Below, piece by piece: positions 23,346-35,824 of a DNA stretch of 64,000 bases. Within the stretch, counting starts at the first letter, position 1; the number at the start of each line of letters is the position of its first letter. The DNA is taken from assembly GCA_008638375.1 (NCBI GenBank), contig CM018041.1, forward strand, positions 17,940,453-18,004,452, given 5' to 3'. Below the pieces are notes generated by a model. The model made no database searches. It was not told the origin of the DNA and saw nothing but the letters and a program-made list of their open reading frames with translations. Both the position numbers and the translations under genes were made by a program. Source of the DNA: Nyssa sinensis (Eukaryota; Streptophyta; Magnoliopsida; Cornales; Nyssaceae).

Positions 23346-24650
23346 AGGACAGTGGGCCTTAACATGGCCCGGCTGATGACAAGTATAGCACACTGGTGTG
23401 GCCCTCCAGGCCTGACTCTAAGACTAGGATGGGAGTGGTAGTTGGCTCGGTCCTGTCCCTGATCCCTGACTAGGATCTCTCTGTGGGTAATCAGCCATCC
23501 TGTGGCCAGGCTGTCCACACTGGTAGCATGTGAGGGTCAGTTGTGGTGCCCCCCCTCGAGGAGTAATAGACATAGTGGGCTGGGGAGCTAAAAGCTGCAT
23601 AGGTCTCTGGGATGTAGATGGAGAAGAGGTACTGCCTCGGAACCTCTTCGGCGGTCTCCTACCAGAATGAGCTGGGACAGTCACAGTAGGCTGAACTGGT
23701 GTAAGTGCTAGTGCTGTGGCTGGCCTGGTCTGAGTTCGGGACTCCCTAATCCCTCTGAGAGCTGCCAACTCCCTCTCTACCCTCGTGGCCCTGATCACAG
23801 CCTCCTCATAAGTGTCAATGATGTGACCCGCCAGTCTATCCCTGATAGAGGTCTTCAGCCCCTCTAGAAAATGATAAACTCTCAGCTCCTCCACTCCGAC
23901 AATGTGCGGGGCAAACCTGCCCAATGCGGTAAACTGGGACTCATACTGTGTCACGGTCATGTCCCTCTGTAGCAAAGTCTCAAACTCTCTCCTGAACCCG
24001 ACCCTAGCAGTCGCTGGAAAGTAGTGGTCATTGAACATGGCCACAAATGCATCCCACCCCTCTCCGAACCTGCTAATCCTGCCGGCAGATACCTTCCACC
24101 ACTGGCTCGCTAGCCCTGTAAACTGGAAGGTGGCACATCGTATCCTCAGGTGTGGCTCAACAATCCCTAGTGAGTCCAGGATCCTCACAATCTGGTCCAA
24201 CCACTCCTCGGCCACCAAAGGATCAGGCTGTCCTGCAAATGACGGTGGCCTCATACGCTGAAACGCCTTCATGACGAAGGTGTCTCTGGTCTCCCCACCG
24301 GCCGCTCTGGCCGCGGCATCGGCAGCCCTGGCCTCGGCATCAGCAGCCCTGGCCTCAGCATCAGTGGTCCTGGCCTCCTGCATGGCACGGAAGCACTCCT
24401 GTATAATGGTCGCCAAATCTCTGGCGCCAATAGTCTGCCCCACCTCCTCCACAGGGGCTGGAGCAACATCCTCCTCAGCTGTACTATGCTCAGGAACGTC
24501 AGCTGGGGCAACTACCTCCTCAACCACGTCAGGAATAGGGGCAGCAGCTCTGGGTCTGCCACGACGAGGCTGGGCGGCACCTCGAGGCGCACCCCTACCC
24601 CTACCCCCTCTGGGTGGTCTGCCTCTCGTAGGAGCTCGTCTAGGAGGCAT
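23343..24650 (-). pseudogene. Gypsy gag of the left copy
   Basis: The likely start is the ATG at 24,650 (MPPRRAPTRGRPP); an in-frame ATG 11 codons earlier also exists. After a proline- and arginine-rich head comes an alanine-rich repeat (DAEARAADAEARAADAAARA) and then the capsid-like retrotransposon gag domain (FQFTGLASQWWK, FNDHYFP, YESQFTALGRFAP). The first zinc knuckle, CYQCGQPGHRMADY, has Tyr where the final Cys of C-x2-C-x4-H-x4-C belongs. The second knuckle, CYTCHQPGHVKAHC, is complete. In-frame TAG codons lie at 23,424-23,426, 23,418-23,420 and 23,343-23,345. The middle one is shared with the right copy; the other two are CAG in that copy. Gag binds element RNA and forms the particle. 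Confidence 0.88.
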
Positions 24651-24655
24651 ATCTA

Positions 24656-24837
24656 CAAGTCCAAAAGAAAAATTCAATATCACTTTTTCACGTAATCACA
24701 ATAAGGCATGCATTAAGACACATAATCACGTAGCACATAAGATCCTATCACATGCTGCTAACAGTTCATACTAAGTCTATTCTCTTCTCTAGGGTCTCAT
24801 GGTGTTAAACAACACCCCACAGTCTCTAGGTATTCGA
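24656..24837 (-). other. Untranslated leader between PBS and gag, left copy
   Basis: A short leader of about 180 bases with no open frame. The equivalent in the right copy is 32,743-32,925. Confidence 0.6.
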
Positions 24838-24855
24838 ACCTATGCTCTGATACCA
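24838..24855 (-). other. Primer-binding site of the left copy (initiator tRNA-Met)
   Basis: On the element strand it begins TGGTATCAGAGCATAGGT, three bases after the end of the 5' LTR (LTR2). It is complementary to the 3' end of plant initiator tRNA-Met, the usual primer for this group. Confidence 0.9.
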
Positions 24856-24858
24856 CGT

Positions 24859-27302
24859 TGTCACGCCCCGAATTCCCGACGAACCCGGGACGCGACTGAC
24901 GAGACAGAAAGTAAAATAAATAAAAGGACAAAAGTAACTAAATTCACTAAACATGCATCCATCATCATCCATACATAAAGTAACATCGAATACATTGTTC
25001 ATCAGTCATTCGGGCTTAAGCCCTTACATAACAAAATACAAGTCTCGTGGATCACAAATACATCACGTTCTTCGCCCTCTCAGGGCATCACTAAGTCTCA
25101 CGTGGCTGGAGGATCCTCATCTGAAAATGTTGCCCACGAATGGGTCAGCACAACTGCTGGTATGATGAAATGCTAATGCCAGAAATAAAGCTAAGGCGTG
25201 GCATGTGCAAAGTGTACATTTATTTCTAAATGACATTCAAACATCGCAGTAATATATATGAATGGTATGCATGACACACCCATGCACAACTCTATGCCAC
25301 ACCCATGTCTCATTTACGGGTACTCCCCGATGGCACGAAGTACCAATGCAATGGCCAATTTTGGGTTTTTCACCACAGGATCTACACCCTCATAATGCAA
25401 AGCACCATGTGCTTACCCACGCCATGTTCTCAAGGAATTCATCATATGCCAATATGCCAATGCAATCTCAATGAACATGAATCTCAATAATATAACATGC
25501 TCGGACAATAAGAAATAAATCACTAGTCAGTTTCATATACATGCATATCTCATATGTTCGTACATCATGATTCATGTTCTTCACTTTATTAACTTGCAAG
25601 TAACACATAACATGTGAACAAACAATTCCAAATAAACAGGTAAACACATTACAGATAAACACATACAGCATTCCAGTCATTCACAAATATTCCTAACTTA
25701 ACTTCATTTCTAACACTAGCAAAACACCATACCTGATGGGTTGGTATCAACCCTAGAAGATCGAGCACTATAAGTAACTGAACCGACGGATGAAAATGTA
25801 GAAGATCAGATCGCACTCTCCTGTCCTGTCAATGTCCCTAAAAGTAGAAATCACAACTCAGTCTATTGTTACTTGAATCTATGCTATTCATCAAATTTTA
25901 TGTCTTTAATTCATAAGTTTCTATTCTGCTAAATTAAACTCTACCATTGGTTTTAGAACGTTTAAGAAAATAAGTCTAGGTTCCTCGTAGAACTCAATTC
26001 GGACACCAGGGTTGAAAAGGGCAAAACAGTCATTTTGTACTTTACACGTGTCCTTACATTTCGTGACCTCTTTTCACTAAATCGGACTCCACGGTTGAGT
26101 CCGGAATGTTCGAGATAATAAAATTTCACTATTTGTTTACCTAATTCGGAGTTCGTCTGACAGTGTTTCAAGTTAGGGGCATTTTGGTAATTTTAAGGGT
26201 TCCTACGGGTCTTTTATTTTTTGGGACCCCGTCTCGTAAAACGGACCTCACCATTGGTCTCAGAATGGTCGAGATAGTCAAAATACACCTATGACTTGTC
26301 CCATTTGGACTCCGGGATGTTTTTGAATATTTAATTAATTAAATTAATTTAATTAAATAATTAATTAATTAATTTAATTAATATTTTATTAATAATTTAA
26401 TCAGGTGGGTCAAAGTGTAATTTCTAACAGTTGGGGGGTCAATTCGTAATTTCTGAAAGTTCAGGTTAAGGTTCAAATTCAAAAGGTTCAAATTCAAAGG
26501 GTTCAAATTCCAAAAGGTTCAAATTAAAACTAGTTTAATTTGTTATTCTAAATCAGGTTAACCCAAACAGGGGCTAATCCTAGAACAGGGATAGGATATC
26601 CCGATTTCGATTTAATTCCAATTTCTAGATTTCTTACCCTTGCAACCAAACGGCCCAAATTCCATTTCAATTTAAAACAACCACGCGACACGTGGCAGGG
26701 GCGGTCCACGCCCGACCCGAATCGGACCCGACCCTACCCGACCCGACCCGGACAGACCCCCCTTCTTCCCCCGCTTTTCTGGCGGAGCTCCGGTCACCTT
26801 CTCCGGCGCCGGTGACCGGAATTTCAGAAAATCAAGTTTTTAAACTTGATTTTCTTGGTGTTTTCGAAGCCCCTTTCAATCCCAATTTATTCTAAAACAT
26901 TTTTGGAGCTTTTTAATACGGTTTTGAAGCTTCCAATCACAACGAAAAACCAGATCTTCCCCCCCATGGCCGTGACCTGTACCTCCTTCTTTCTCCCTCA
27001 TTTTTCAACCGTTTTCTATCATTTTTGTTGCATTTTAATCCTTACATGACGCTCTACAAGGTTCTACGATTTAAACCGATTGAAATGCTCTAAAACAAAT
27101 CGAAACAGAAGTGACCCACTTACAAATTTTCTCGGCCGTTTCTCTCTCTAGCCGTGCCCTCCTTCTCCTTCTTGCTCCGAGCTCGAACCAGGTCTCTAAC
27201 TCTCCTTCAGAGCTCTGTTTCTCTCCCTCTTTTCTGCTTCTTTCCTTCTCTTCTTTCCCACCCGAGACCACTCTCTTTTTCTCTTTATTTTCTCTCTTTC
27301 TA

Positions 27303-27338
<36 letters not shown>

Positions 27339-27742
27339 CAAGATCAACCTACTCTCTGCCCACTTCTGCACTCTCCCACTCCCTGAATCCTACTCACACA
27401 CTCAACCTTACCCCATGCCTTGTTTGAGTGTATCACACTCAAACTTACACACACACACAACTGGGTACACACACACACACACCTCACACAACCTGATATA
27501 TATATATATATATATACACATATATATATATATATATTTCCACATTTAAATATACACTCACCTTTTACACATATACACACATAATTAAATTTAAATTATA
27601 TATATATATATATACACATATACATATATACACATACACCCAATAATAAATTTTTTTTTATAATAATAATAATAACAATAAAATTAATTAATTAACAATT
27701 GCAAGAATAATTAATAAAAAAAAAAAATTTCATGTTATAACA
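24859..27742 (-). repeat. LTR2: shared middle LTR
   Basis: 2,884 bp. It functions as the 5' LTR of the left copy and the 3' LTR of the right copy. It keeps the longer GACCCG run (about 26,710-26,755). Its private differences from LTR1 and LTR3 include CGTGACCTC, CACTAAATCGG, AATTAATT (where the other two have AATGAATT), TACGGTTTT and CTACGATTT. Confidence 0.92.
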
Positions 27743-27755
27743 TCCTTCCCTCCTT
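27743..27755 (-). other. Polypurine tract of the right copy
   Basis: AAGGAGGGAAGGA on the element strand, adjacent to LTR2 and identical to the tract at 19,657-19,669. Confidence 0.88.
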
Positions 27756-27807
27756 ACAAAAATTTCGTCCCAAAATTTAAAATAACATAGAACCAAAAGA
27801 AAATACA

Positions 27808-30800
27808 TCACTGATCAAACAACTCAGGGTACCTAACTCGAACCTCGGCCTCACGCTCCCACGTAGCCTCCTCAACCCCATGGTGGTTCCAACGAACCTT
27901 GACCAAAGGGATGGTCCTGCCTCGCAAAACCTGGTCCCTCGAGTCCAATATCTCTACGGGTCTCTGGTCATAGGAAGCGTCCCCCTCTAACTGAAGATCT
28001 ACCCAGTCAAGTACATGTGAGGGGTCGGGATGGTACTTCCTCAGCATAGATACATGGAAGACGTCATGAACTCCAGATAGCTGTGGTGGTAAGGCTAGCT
28101 TATAAGCCACCTCACCAACTCTCCCAAGTATCTCAAAAGGACCTATAAATCGTGGCGATAGCTTCCCACCGCGCCCAAATCTCCTCAAACCTCGTCTGGG
28201 AGATACCTTGAGGAACACATGGTCCCCTCACCTCAAATGCCAAGGGCCGCCGCCTCCTATCTGCGTAACTCCTCTGGCGGCTCTGAGCTGTCAACAACCG
28301 CTGTCTGATCACCTGTATCTTGTCCGTGGTCTCACTGAACAATATCAGGTCCTAAGGCAGCTGTCTCTCCCACCTCGGTCCAACATACCGGGGAACGGCA
28401 CGGCCTACCATATAATGCCTCAAATGGTGCCATCTCTATGCTGGACTGGTAGCTGTTGTTGTAGGCAAACTCAACTAAGGCAAGGTGGTCCTCCCAGCTA
28501 CCTCTAAAGTCCATGACGCAGGCCCTGAGCATATCCTCCAAGATCTGAATAGTGCGCTCTGACTGGCCATCTGTCTGTGGGTGGAAGGCAGTACTGAACT
28601 GCAGCTGGGTCCCTAAGGCTGTCTGGAAACTCTGCCAGAACCGTGCAGTGAAACGTGGGTCCCTGTCAGAAACTATGGATACCGGTACCCCATGTAGTCG
28701 TACTATCTCTCGAATGTACAACCTACTGAGGGCGTCTGATGAGTCAGTCACTCTGATCGGTAAGAAATGGGCGGACTTCGTCAGTCTGTCCACAATAACC
28801 CAAATCGCATCATGGCCCCTAGGTGACCTCGGAAGACCCATCACGAAATCCATGGTAACGTGCTCCCACTTCCACTCGGCGACCGGTAGTGGCTGTAGCA
28901 AACCTCCAGGCCTCTGGTGCTCAGCCTTCACCTGCTGGCACGTGAGACACCTAGCCACAAACTGTGCCACATCTGCCTTCATCCCAGTCCACCAATACTG
29001 ACGGCGCAGATCATGATACATCTTGGTGCCCCCTAGGGTGCACCGCCAAGCGTGAATGGTGGAAATCCCTAAGGACATCAGTCCTAAGAGACTCGGGAAC
29101 GAAGACTCTACCCCTGTACCTCAAGCCAAGATCAGAATGGACTGTCCATCCCTCAAATCCCTCGGGGCTAGAAATCCGTGCCCTAATCTGCTCGGCCTCA
29201 GTATCCAGCAACTGTGCCTCTATAACTCTGGTCAGAAGGGTAGGCTGTACACACAAGCTAAATAGGGTGGCGTGTCCCTCAACTCGGTAAGCTCTAAGTC
29301 AAACTCCCCAATAGCTCCCATCATCTCCCACTCTCTGATGGCTAGGCTGGCTAAGGTGCTCCTCGGCCTCCGACTGAGTGCATCAGCTACGACGTTGGCC
29401 TTCCCAGGATGGTACTGAAGGTCAAAGTCGTAGTCCTCTAGGTACTCCATCCATCTCCTCTGTCGAAGGTTCAGATCCTTCTGTGTAAAGATATACCTGA
29501 GGCTCTTGTGGTCCGAGAACACCTCAAATCTCACCCCATATAAATAGTGTCGCCAGCTCTTAAGAGCAAAGATGACGGCAGCCAACTCTAGATCGTGGGT
29601 GGGGTAGTTCTTCTCATGGCTCTTCAACTGGCGAGAACCATAAGCTACTACCCGGCCTTCCTGCATCAATACACACCCCAGTCCATCCCGAGAAGCATCA
29701 CAGTATACAGTATAACCCAAGCCTCCCTCAGGGATAATCAGGACGGGAGCTGAAGTCAATCTCCTCTTCAGCTCCTGAAATGACTGCTCACAGTCGTCGG
29801 TCCACTGAAATCTGACGCCCTTGCGCGTCAGCCGGGTCATCGGTGCGGCAAGTCGGGAAAATCCCTCTACAAAACGGCGGTAGTACCCTGCTAACCCTAA
29901 GAAACTCCGTATCTCAAATACATTCCTCGGCCTCTCCCAGCTCATAACAGAGTCGACCTTCGAAGGGTCAACAGATACTCCACTCCCAGATACCACGTGA
30001 CCCAAGAACTGTACCTCCTGGAGCCAGAACTCGCACTTAGAGAGCTTGGCAAACAGCCTATGCTCTCTCAAGATCTGTAACACAGTCCGTAGGTGGAAGC
30101 ATGCTCAATCCTCAGAAGGTGAGTAAATCAGAATATCGTCCACAAACACCACCACGAACTGATCTATGTACTGGCCGAAGACACGGTGCATCAAATCCAT
30201 GAATGCCGCTGGGGCATTCGTCACACCAAATGGCATCACCACGAACTCAAAGTGACCATAGCGAGTGCGGAAGGCTGTCTTCGCTATGTCCTCCTCTCGC
30301 ACTCTCAACTGATGGTACCCAGATCGAAGATCAATCTTCGAGAAACATCTCGAACCTCTCAACTGATCAAACAAGTCATCGATCCTGGGTAACGGGTACT
30401 TGTTCTTAATAGTCACCCGGTTCAGCCTCCGGTAGTCCACACATAACTGTAACGTCCCGTCCTTCTTCTTCGCAAAGAGTGCTGAGGCACCCCAAGGAGA
30501 AGTGCTAGGACGGATGAACCCCTTACCCTGAAGGTCAGTCAGCTGCTCTCTCAGCTCTGCTGGAGCCATGCGGTATGGTGGAATAGATATGGGTACAGTA
30601 CCGGGGATAAGCTCAATGGTAAACTCCACCTCCCGCCTCGGGGGTATACTAGTCAAACTGTCGGGAAATACGTCAGGAAACTCCTCTACCACTGGTGGTA
30701 ACACAACCCCTGTAGCCTCGCCATCCCCTGCAATCATACTGGCCAACATATAGCTATGGGCTCCCCAACTCCTAGAGTCGTACAAAGGTGGTACCAGGAA

Positions 30801-31480
30801 GTCCCCACGGTCCCCCGTGAAATAAAAACAATCCCCCTCAGAAGTGCACACCGTAACCCTCCCCCTGAAACAATCGATGCTAGCCCGGAAAGTAAACAGC
30901 CAATCCATACCCAAGATAACGTCGAAGCTAGTCATATCAAGCATAATAAAATTAAAGCAGAGAGTACGGTCAGCTATCTCAAGTGAACAACCCCTACAAA
31001 CCTGGTCAATGTCACACTACCCCCAACAGGAGTATCAACACGTAGCGGTGGATCTAACCGGTCTATAGTCAACCCCAATGTCATGGCAAATGCAGTGGAT
31101 ATGAAAGAATGCGATGCACCAGAATCTATCAACACGCTAGCCCATGAACTGAACATAAGAAAGGTACCTCGCACTACTGATGGCCCAGCAGTAGAAGCCT
31201 CTGGGGTAGTGACTGCGTACACCCTACCCTGTACGGTCTGACCCTGTCTGCCTCCCCCTCTCTGCCCCTGCTGTCCTCCCCCTCTCGGGGCTGGAGCTCT
31301 AACACTCAATGCAGAAGACGCTGGCTGGTAGTAAGGTGCTGGGGGTCTATAGCCTGACTGTGTCTGGGGTAAAGGCACCTGGGTGGGCTGGAAATAGTGA
31401 GACCTCGGTGCGCTCTGAGAAGTCTGCCCCTGAGGACAGTGGGCCTTAACATGGCCCGGCTGATGACAAGTATAGCACAC
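27808..31480 (-). pseudogene. Gypsy pol of the right copy, frameshifted
   Basis: Domain order matches the left copy, but single-base indels split it. Compared with the left copy I see a 1-base loss near 31,000; paired -1/+1 changes at about 30,096 and 30,108 that put a TGA right after [12 protein letters not shown]; a loss near 29,282; a gain near 29,035; a gain near 28,336; and a gain near 28,227. The open pieces are 30,944-30,105 (end of PR plus RT), 30,083-29,232 (RT end and RNase H), 29,078-28,332 (integrase core) and 28,218-27,808 (integrase C-terminus and chromodomain-like tail). The codon that is TGA in the left copy is CGA here. This copy is dead. Confidence 0.88.
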
Positions 31481-32737
31481 TGGTGTGGCCCTCCAGGCCT
31501 GACTCTAAGACTGGGATGGGAGTGGTAGTTGGCTCGGTCCTGTCCCTGATCCCTGACTAGGATCTCTCTGTGGGTAATCAGCCATCCTGTGGCCAGGCTG
31601 TCCACACAGGTAGCATGTGAGGGTCAGCTGTGGTGCCCCCCCTCGAGGAGTAATAGACATAGTGGGCTGGGGAGCTAAAAGCTGCATAGGTCTCTAGGAT
31701 GTAGATGGAGAAGAGGTACTGCCTCGGAACCTCTTCGGCGGTCTCCTACCAGAATGAGCTGGGACGGTCACAGTAGGCTGAACTGGTGTAAGTGCTAGTG
31801 CTGTGGCTGGCCTGGTCTGAGTTCGGGACTCCCTAATCCCTCTGAGAGCTGCCAACTCCCTCTCTACCCTCGTGGCCCTGATCACAGCCTCCTCATAAGT
31901 GTCAATGATGTGACCCGCCAGTCTATCCCTGATAGAGGTCTTCAGCCCCTCTAGAAAATGATAAACTCTCAGCTCCTCCACTCCGACAATGTGCGGGGCA
32001 AACCTGCCCAATGCGGTAAACTGGGACTCATACTGTGTCACGGTCATGTCCCTCTGTAGCAAAGTCTCAAACTCTCTCCTGAACCCGACCCTAGCAGTCG
32101 CTGGAAAGTAGTGGTCATTGAACATGGCCACAAATGCATCCCACCCCTCTCCGAACCTGCTAATCCTGCCGGCAGATACCTTCCACCACTGGCTCGCTAG
32201 CCCTATAAATTGGAAGGTGGCACATCGTATCCTCAGGTGTGGCTCAACAATCCCTAGTGAGTCCAGGATCCTCACAATCTGGTCCAACCACTCCTCGGCC
32301 ACCAAAGGATCAGGCTGTCCTGCAAATGACGGTGGCCTCATACGCTGAAACGCCTTCATGACGAAGGTGTCTCTGGTCTCCCCACCGGCCGCTCTGGCCG
32401 CGGCACCGGCAGCCCTGGCCTCGGCATCAGCAGCCCTGGCCTCAGCATCAGTGGTCCTGGCCTCCTGCATGGCACGGAAGCACTCCTGTATAATGGTCGC
32501 CAAATCTCTGGCGCCAATAGTCTGCCCCACCTCCTCCACAGGGGCTGGAGCAACATCCTCCTCAGCTGTACTATGCTCAGGAACGTCAGCTGGGGCAACT
32601 ACCTCCTCAACCACGTCAGGAATAGGGGCAGCAGCTCTGGGTTTGCCACGACGAGGCTGGGCGGCACCTCGAGGCGCACCCCTACCCCTACCCCCTCTGG
32701 GTGGTCTGCCTCTCGTAGGAGCTCGTCTAGGAGGCAT
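31430..32737 (-). pseudogene. Gypsy gag of the right copy
   Basis: It starts at the ATG at 32,737 (MPPRRAPTRGRPP) and parallels the left gag. Breaks: TAG at 31,694-31,696 (CAG in the left copy) and TAG at 31,505-31,507, shared with the left copy. The first zinc knuckle is CYLCGQPGHRMADY and carries the same Cys-to-Tyr loss as the left copy; the second knuckle is complete. The alanine-rich repeat has one Asp changed to Gly (AAGAAARAAGG). Confidence 0.87.
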
Positions 32738-32925
32738 ATCTACAAGTCCAAAAGAAATATTCAATATCACTTTTTCACGTAATCACAATAAGGCATGCAT
32801 TAAGACACATAATCACGTAGCACATAAGATCCTATCACATGCTGCTAACAGTTCATACTAAGTCTTATTCTCTTCTCTAGGGTCTCATGGTGTTAAACAA
32901 CACCCCACAGTCTCTAGGTATTCGA

Positions 32926-32943
32926 ACCTATGCTCTGATACCA
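32926..32943 (-). other. Primer-binding site of the right copy (initiator tRNA-Met)
   Basis: TGGTATCAGAGCATAGGT on the element strand, three bases from LTR3; same as the left copy. Confidence 0.9.
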
Positions 32944-32946
32944 CGT

Positions 32947-35388
32947 TGTCACGCCCCGAATTCCCGACGAACCCGGGACGCGACTGACGAGACAGAAAGT
33001 AAAATAAATAAAAGGACAAAAGTAATTAAATTCACTAAACATGCATCCATCATCATCCATACATAAAGTAACATCGAATACATTGTTCATCAGTCATTCG
33101 GGCTTAAGCCCTTACATAACAAAATACAAGTCTCCTGGATCACAAATACATCACGTGCTTCGCCCTCTCAGGGCATCACTAAGTCTCACGTGGCTGGAGG
33201 ATCCTCATCTGAAAATGTTGCCCACGAATGGGTCAGCACAACTGCTGGTATGATGAAATGCTAATGCTAGAAATAAAGCTAAGGCGTGGCATGTGCAAAG
33301 TGTACATTTATTTCTAAATGACATTCAAACATCGCAGTAATATATATGAATGGTATGCATGACACACCCATGCACAACTCTATGCCACACCCATGTCTCA
33401 TTTACGGGTACTCCCCGATGGCACGAAGTACCAATGCAATGGCCAATTTTGGGTTTTTCACCACAGGATCTACACCCTCATAATGCAAAGCACCATGTGC
33501 TTACCCACGCCATGTTCTCAAGGAATTCATCATATGCCAATATGCCAATGCAATCTCAATGAACATGAATCTCAATAATATAACATGCTCGGACAATAAG
33601 AAATAAATCACTAGTCAGTTTCATATACATGCATATCTCATATGTTCGTACATCATGATTCATGTTCTTCACTTTATTAACTTGCAAGTAACACATAACA
33701 TGTGAACAAACAATTCCAAATAAACAGGTAAACACATTACAGATAAACACATACAGCATTCCAGTCATTCACAAATATTCCTAACTTAACTTCATTTCTA
33801 ACACTAGCAAAACACCATACCTGATGGGTTGGTATCAACCCTAGAAGATCGAGCACTATAAGTAACTGAACCGACGGATGAAAATGTAGAAGATCAGATC
33901 GCACTCTCCTGTCCTGTCAATGTCCCTAAAAGTAGAAATCACAACTCAGTCTATTGTTACTTGAATCTATGCTATTCATCAAATTTTATGTCTTTAATTC
34001 ATAAGTTTCTATTCTGCTAAATTAAACTCTACCATTGGTTTTAGAACGTTTAAGAAAATAAGTCTAGGTCCTCGTAGAACTCAATTCGGACACCAGGGTT
34101 GAAAAGGGCAAAACAGTCATTTTGTACTTTACACGTGTCCTTACATTTCGTGGCCTCTTTTCATAAATCGGACTCCACGGTTGAGTCCGGAATGTTCGAG
34201 ATAATAAAATTTCACTATTTGTTTACCTAATTCGGAGTTCGTCTGACAGTGTTTCAAGTTAGGGGCATTTTGGTAATTTTAAGGGTTCCTACGGGTCTTT
34301 TATTTTTTGGGACCCCGTCTCGTAAAACGGACCTCACCATTGGTCTCAGAATGGTCGAGATAGTCAAAATACACCTATGACTTGTCCCATTTGGACTCCG
34401 GGATGTTTTTGAATATTTAATGAATTAAATTAATTTAATTAAATAATTAATTAATTAATTTAATTAATATTTTATTAATAATTTAATCAGGTGGGTCAAA
34501 GTGTAATTTCTAACAGTTGGGGGGTCAATTCGTAATTTCTGAAAGTTCAGGTTAAGGTTCAAATTCAAAAGGTTCAAATTCAAAGGGTTCAAATTCCAAA
34601 AGGTTCAAATTAAAACTAGTTTAATTTGTTATTCTAAATCAGGTTAACCCAAACAGGGGCTAATCCTAGAACAGGGATAGGATATCCCGATTTCGATTTA
34701 ATTCCAATTTCTAGATTTCTTACCCTTGCAACCAAACGGCCCAAATTCCATTTCAATTTAAAACAACCACGCGACACATGGCAGGGGCGGTCCACGCCCG
34801 ACCCGAATCGGACCCGACCCTACCCGACCCGACCCGGACAGACCCCCCTTCTTCCCCCGCTTTTCCGGCGGAGCTCCGGTCACCTTCTCCGGCGCCGGTG
34901 ACCGGAATTTCAGAAAATCAAGTTTTTAAACTTGATTTTCTTGGTGTTTTCGAAGCCCCTTTCAATCCCAATTTATTCTAAAACATTTTTGGAGCTTTTT
35001 AATACCGTTTTGAAGCTTCCAATCACAACGAAAAACCAGATCTTCCCCCCCATGGCCGTGACCTGCACCTCCTTCTTTCTCCCTCATTTTTCAACCGTTT
35101 TCTATCATTTTTGTTGCATTTTAATCCTTACATGACGCTCTACAAGGTTCTACAATTTAAACCGATTGAAATGCTCTAAAACAAATCGAAACAGAAGTGA
35201 CCCACTTACAAATTTTCTCGGCCGTTTCTCTCTCTAGCCGTGCCCTCCTTCTCCCTCTTGCTCCGAGCTCGAACCAGGTCTCTAACTCTCCTTCAGAGCT
35301 CTGTTTCTCTCCCTCTTTTCTGCTTCTTTCCTTCTCTTCTTTCCCACCCGAGACCACTCTCTTTTTCTCTTTATTTTCTCTCTTTCTA

Positions 35389-35432
<44 letters not shown>

Positions 35433-35585
35433 CAAGATCAACCTACTCTCTGCCCACTTCTGCACTCTCCCACTCCCTGAATCCTACTCACACACTCAAC
35501 CTTACCCCATGCCTTGTTTGAGTGTATCACACTCAAACTTACACACACAACCGGGTACACACACACACACACCTCACACAACCTG

Positions 35586-35619
<34 letters not shown>

Positions 35620-35824
35620 TTCCACATTTAAATATACACTCACCTTTTACACATATACACACATAATTAAATTTAAATTATATATATATATATACACATA
35701 TACATATATACACATACACCCAATAATAAATATTTTTTTTTATAATAATAATAATAACAATAAAATTAATTAATTAGCAATTGCAAGAATAATTAATAAA
35801 AAAAAAAATTTTCATGTTATAACA
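32947..35824 (-). repeat. LTR3: 5' LTR of the right element copy
   Basis: 2,878 bp. It has the longest CT tract of the three LTRs (about 35,392-35,430). It ends in TTATAACA, and a CT microsatellite follows directly, continuing the one at 16,803-16,818. At several positions it matches LTR1 rather than the adjacent LTR2. Confidence 0.92.

Larger units (their letters stand above)
16819..35824 (-). mobile_element. Tandem Tekay/Del-type gypsy array sharing a middle LTR
   Basis: Order on the plus strand: LTR1 (16,819-19,656), internal 1 (19,657-24,858), LTR2 (24,859-27,742), internal 2 (27,743-32,946), LTR3 (32,947-35,824). All parts point the same way, with coding on the minus strand. LTRs are TG...CA when read from either strand (TGTCACGCCCC to TTATAACA on plus). 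The outer flanks are CTCTC and CACTC inside a CT repeat, so a 5-bp TSD with one mismatch is possible but weak. LTR2 serves as the 5' LTR of internal 1 and the 3' LTR of internal 2. Long LTRs, a Met-type PBS, one gag-pol frame and an 'EEATWE' chromodomain-like tail point to the Tekay/Del chromovirus lineage. Confidence 0.93.

Noticed and set aside
24271..24774. Plus-strand open frame of 167 codons, alanine-rich
   Set aside because: It is the antisense shadow of the GC-rich gag repeat and appears in both element copies at the same place.
24844..24855. tRNA-Met-like sequence
   Set aside because: Only the 3'-end complement is present; it is a primer-binding site, not a tRNA gene.
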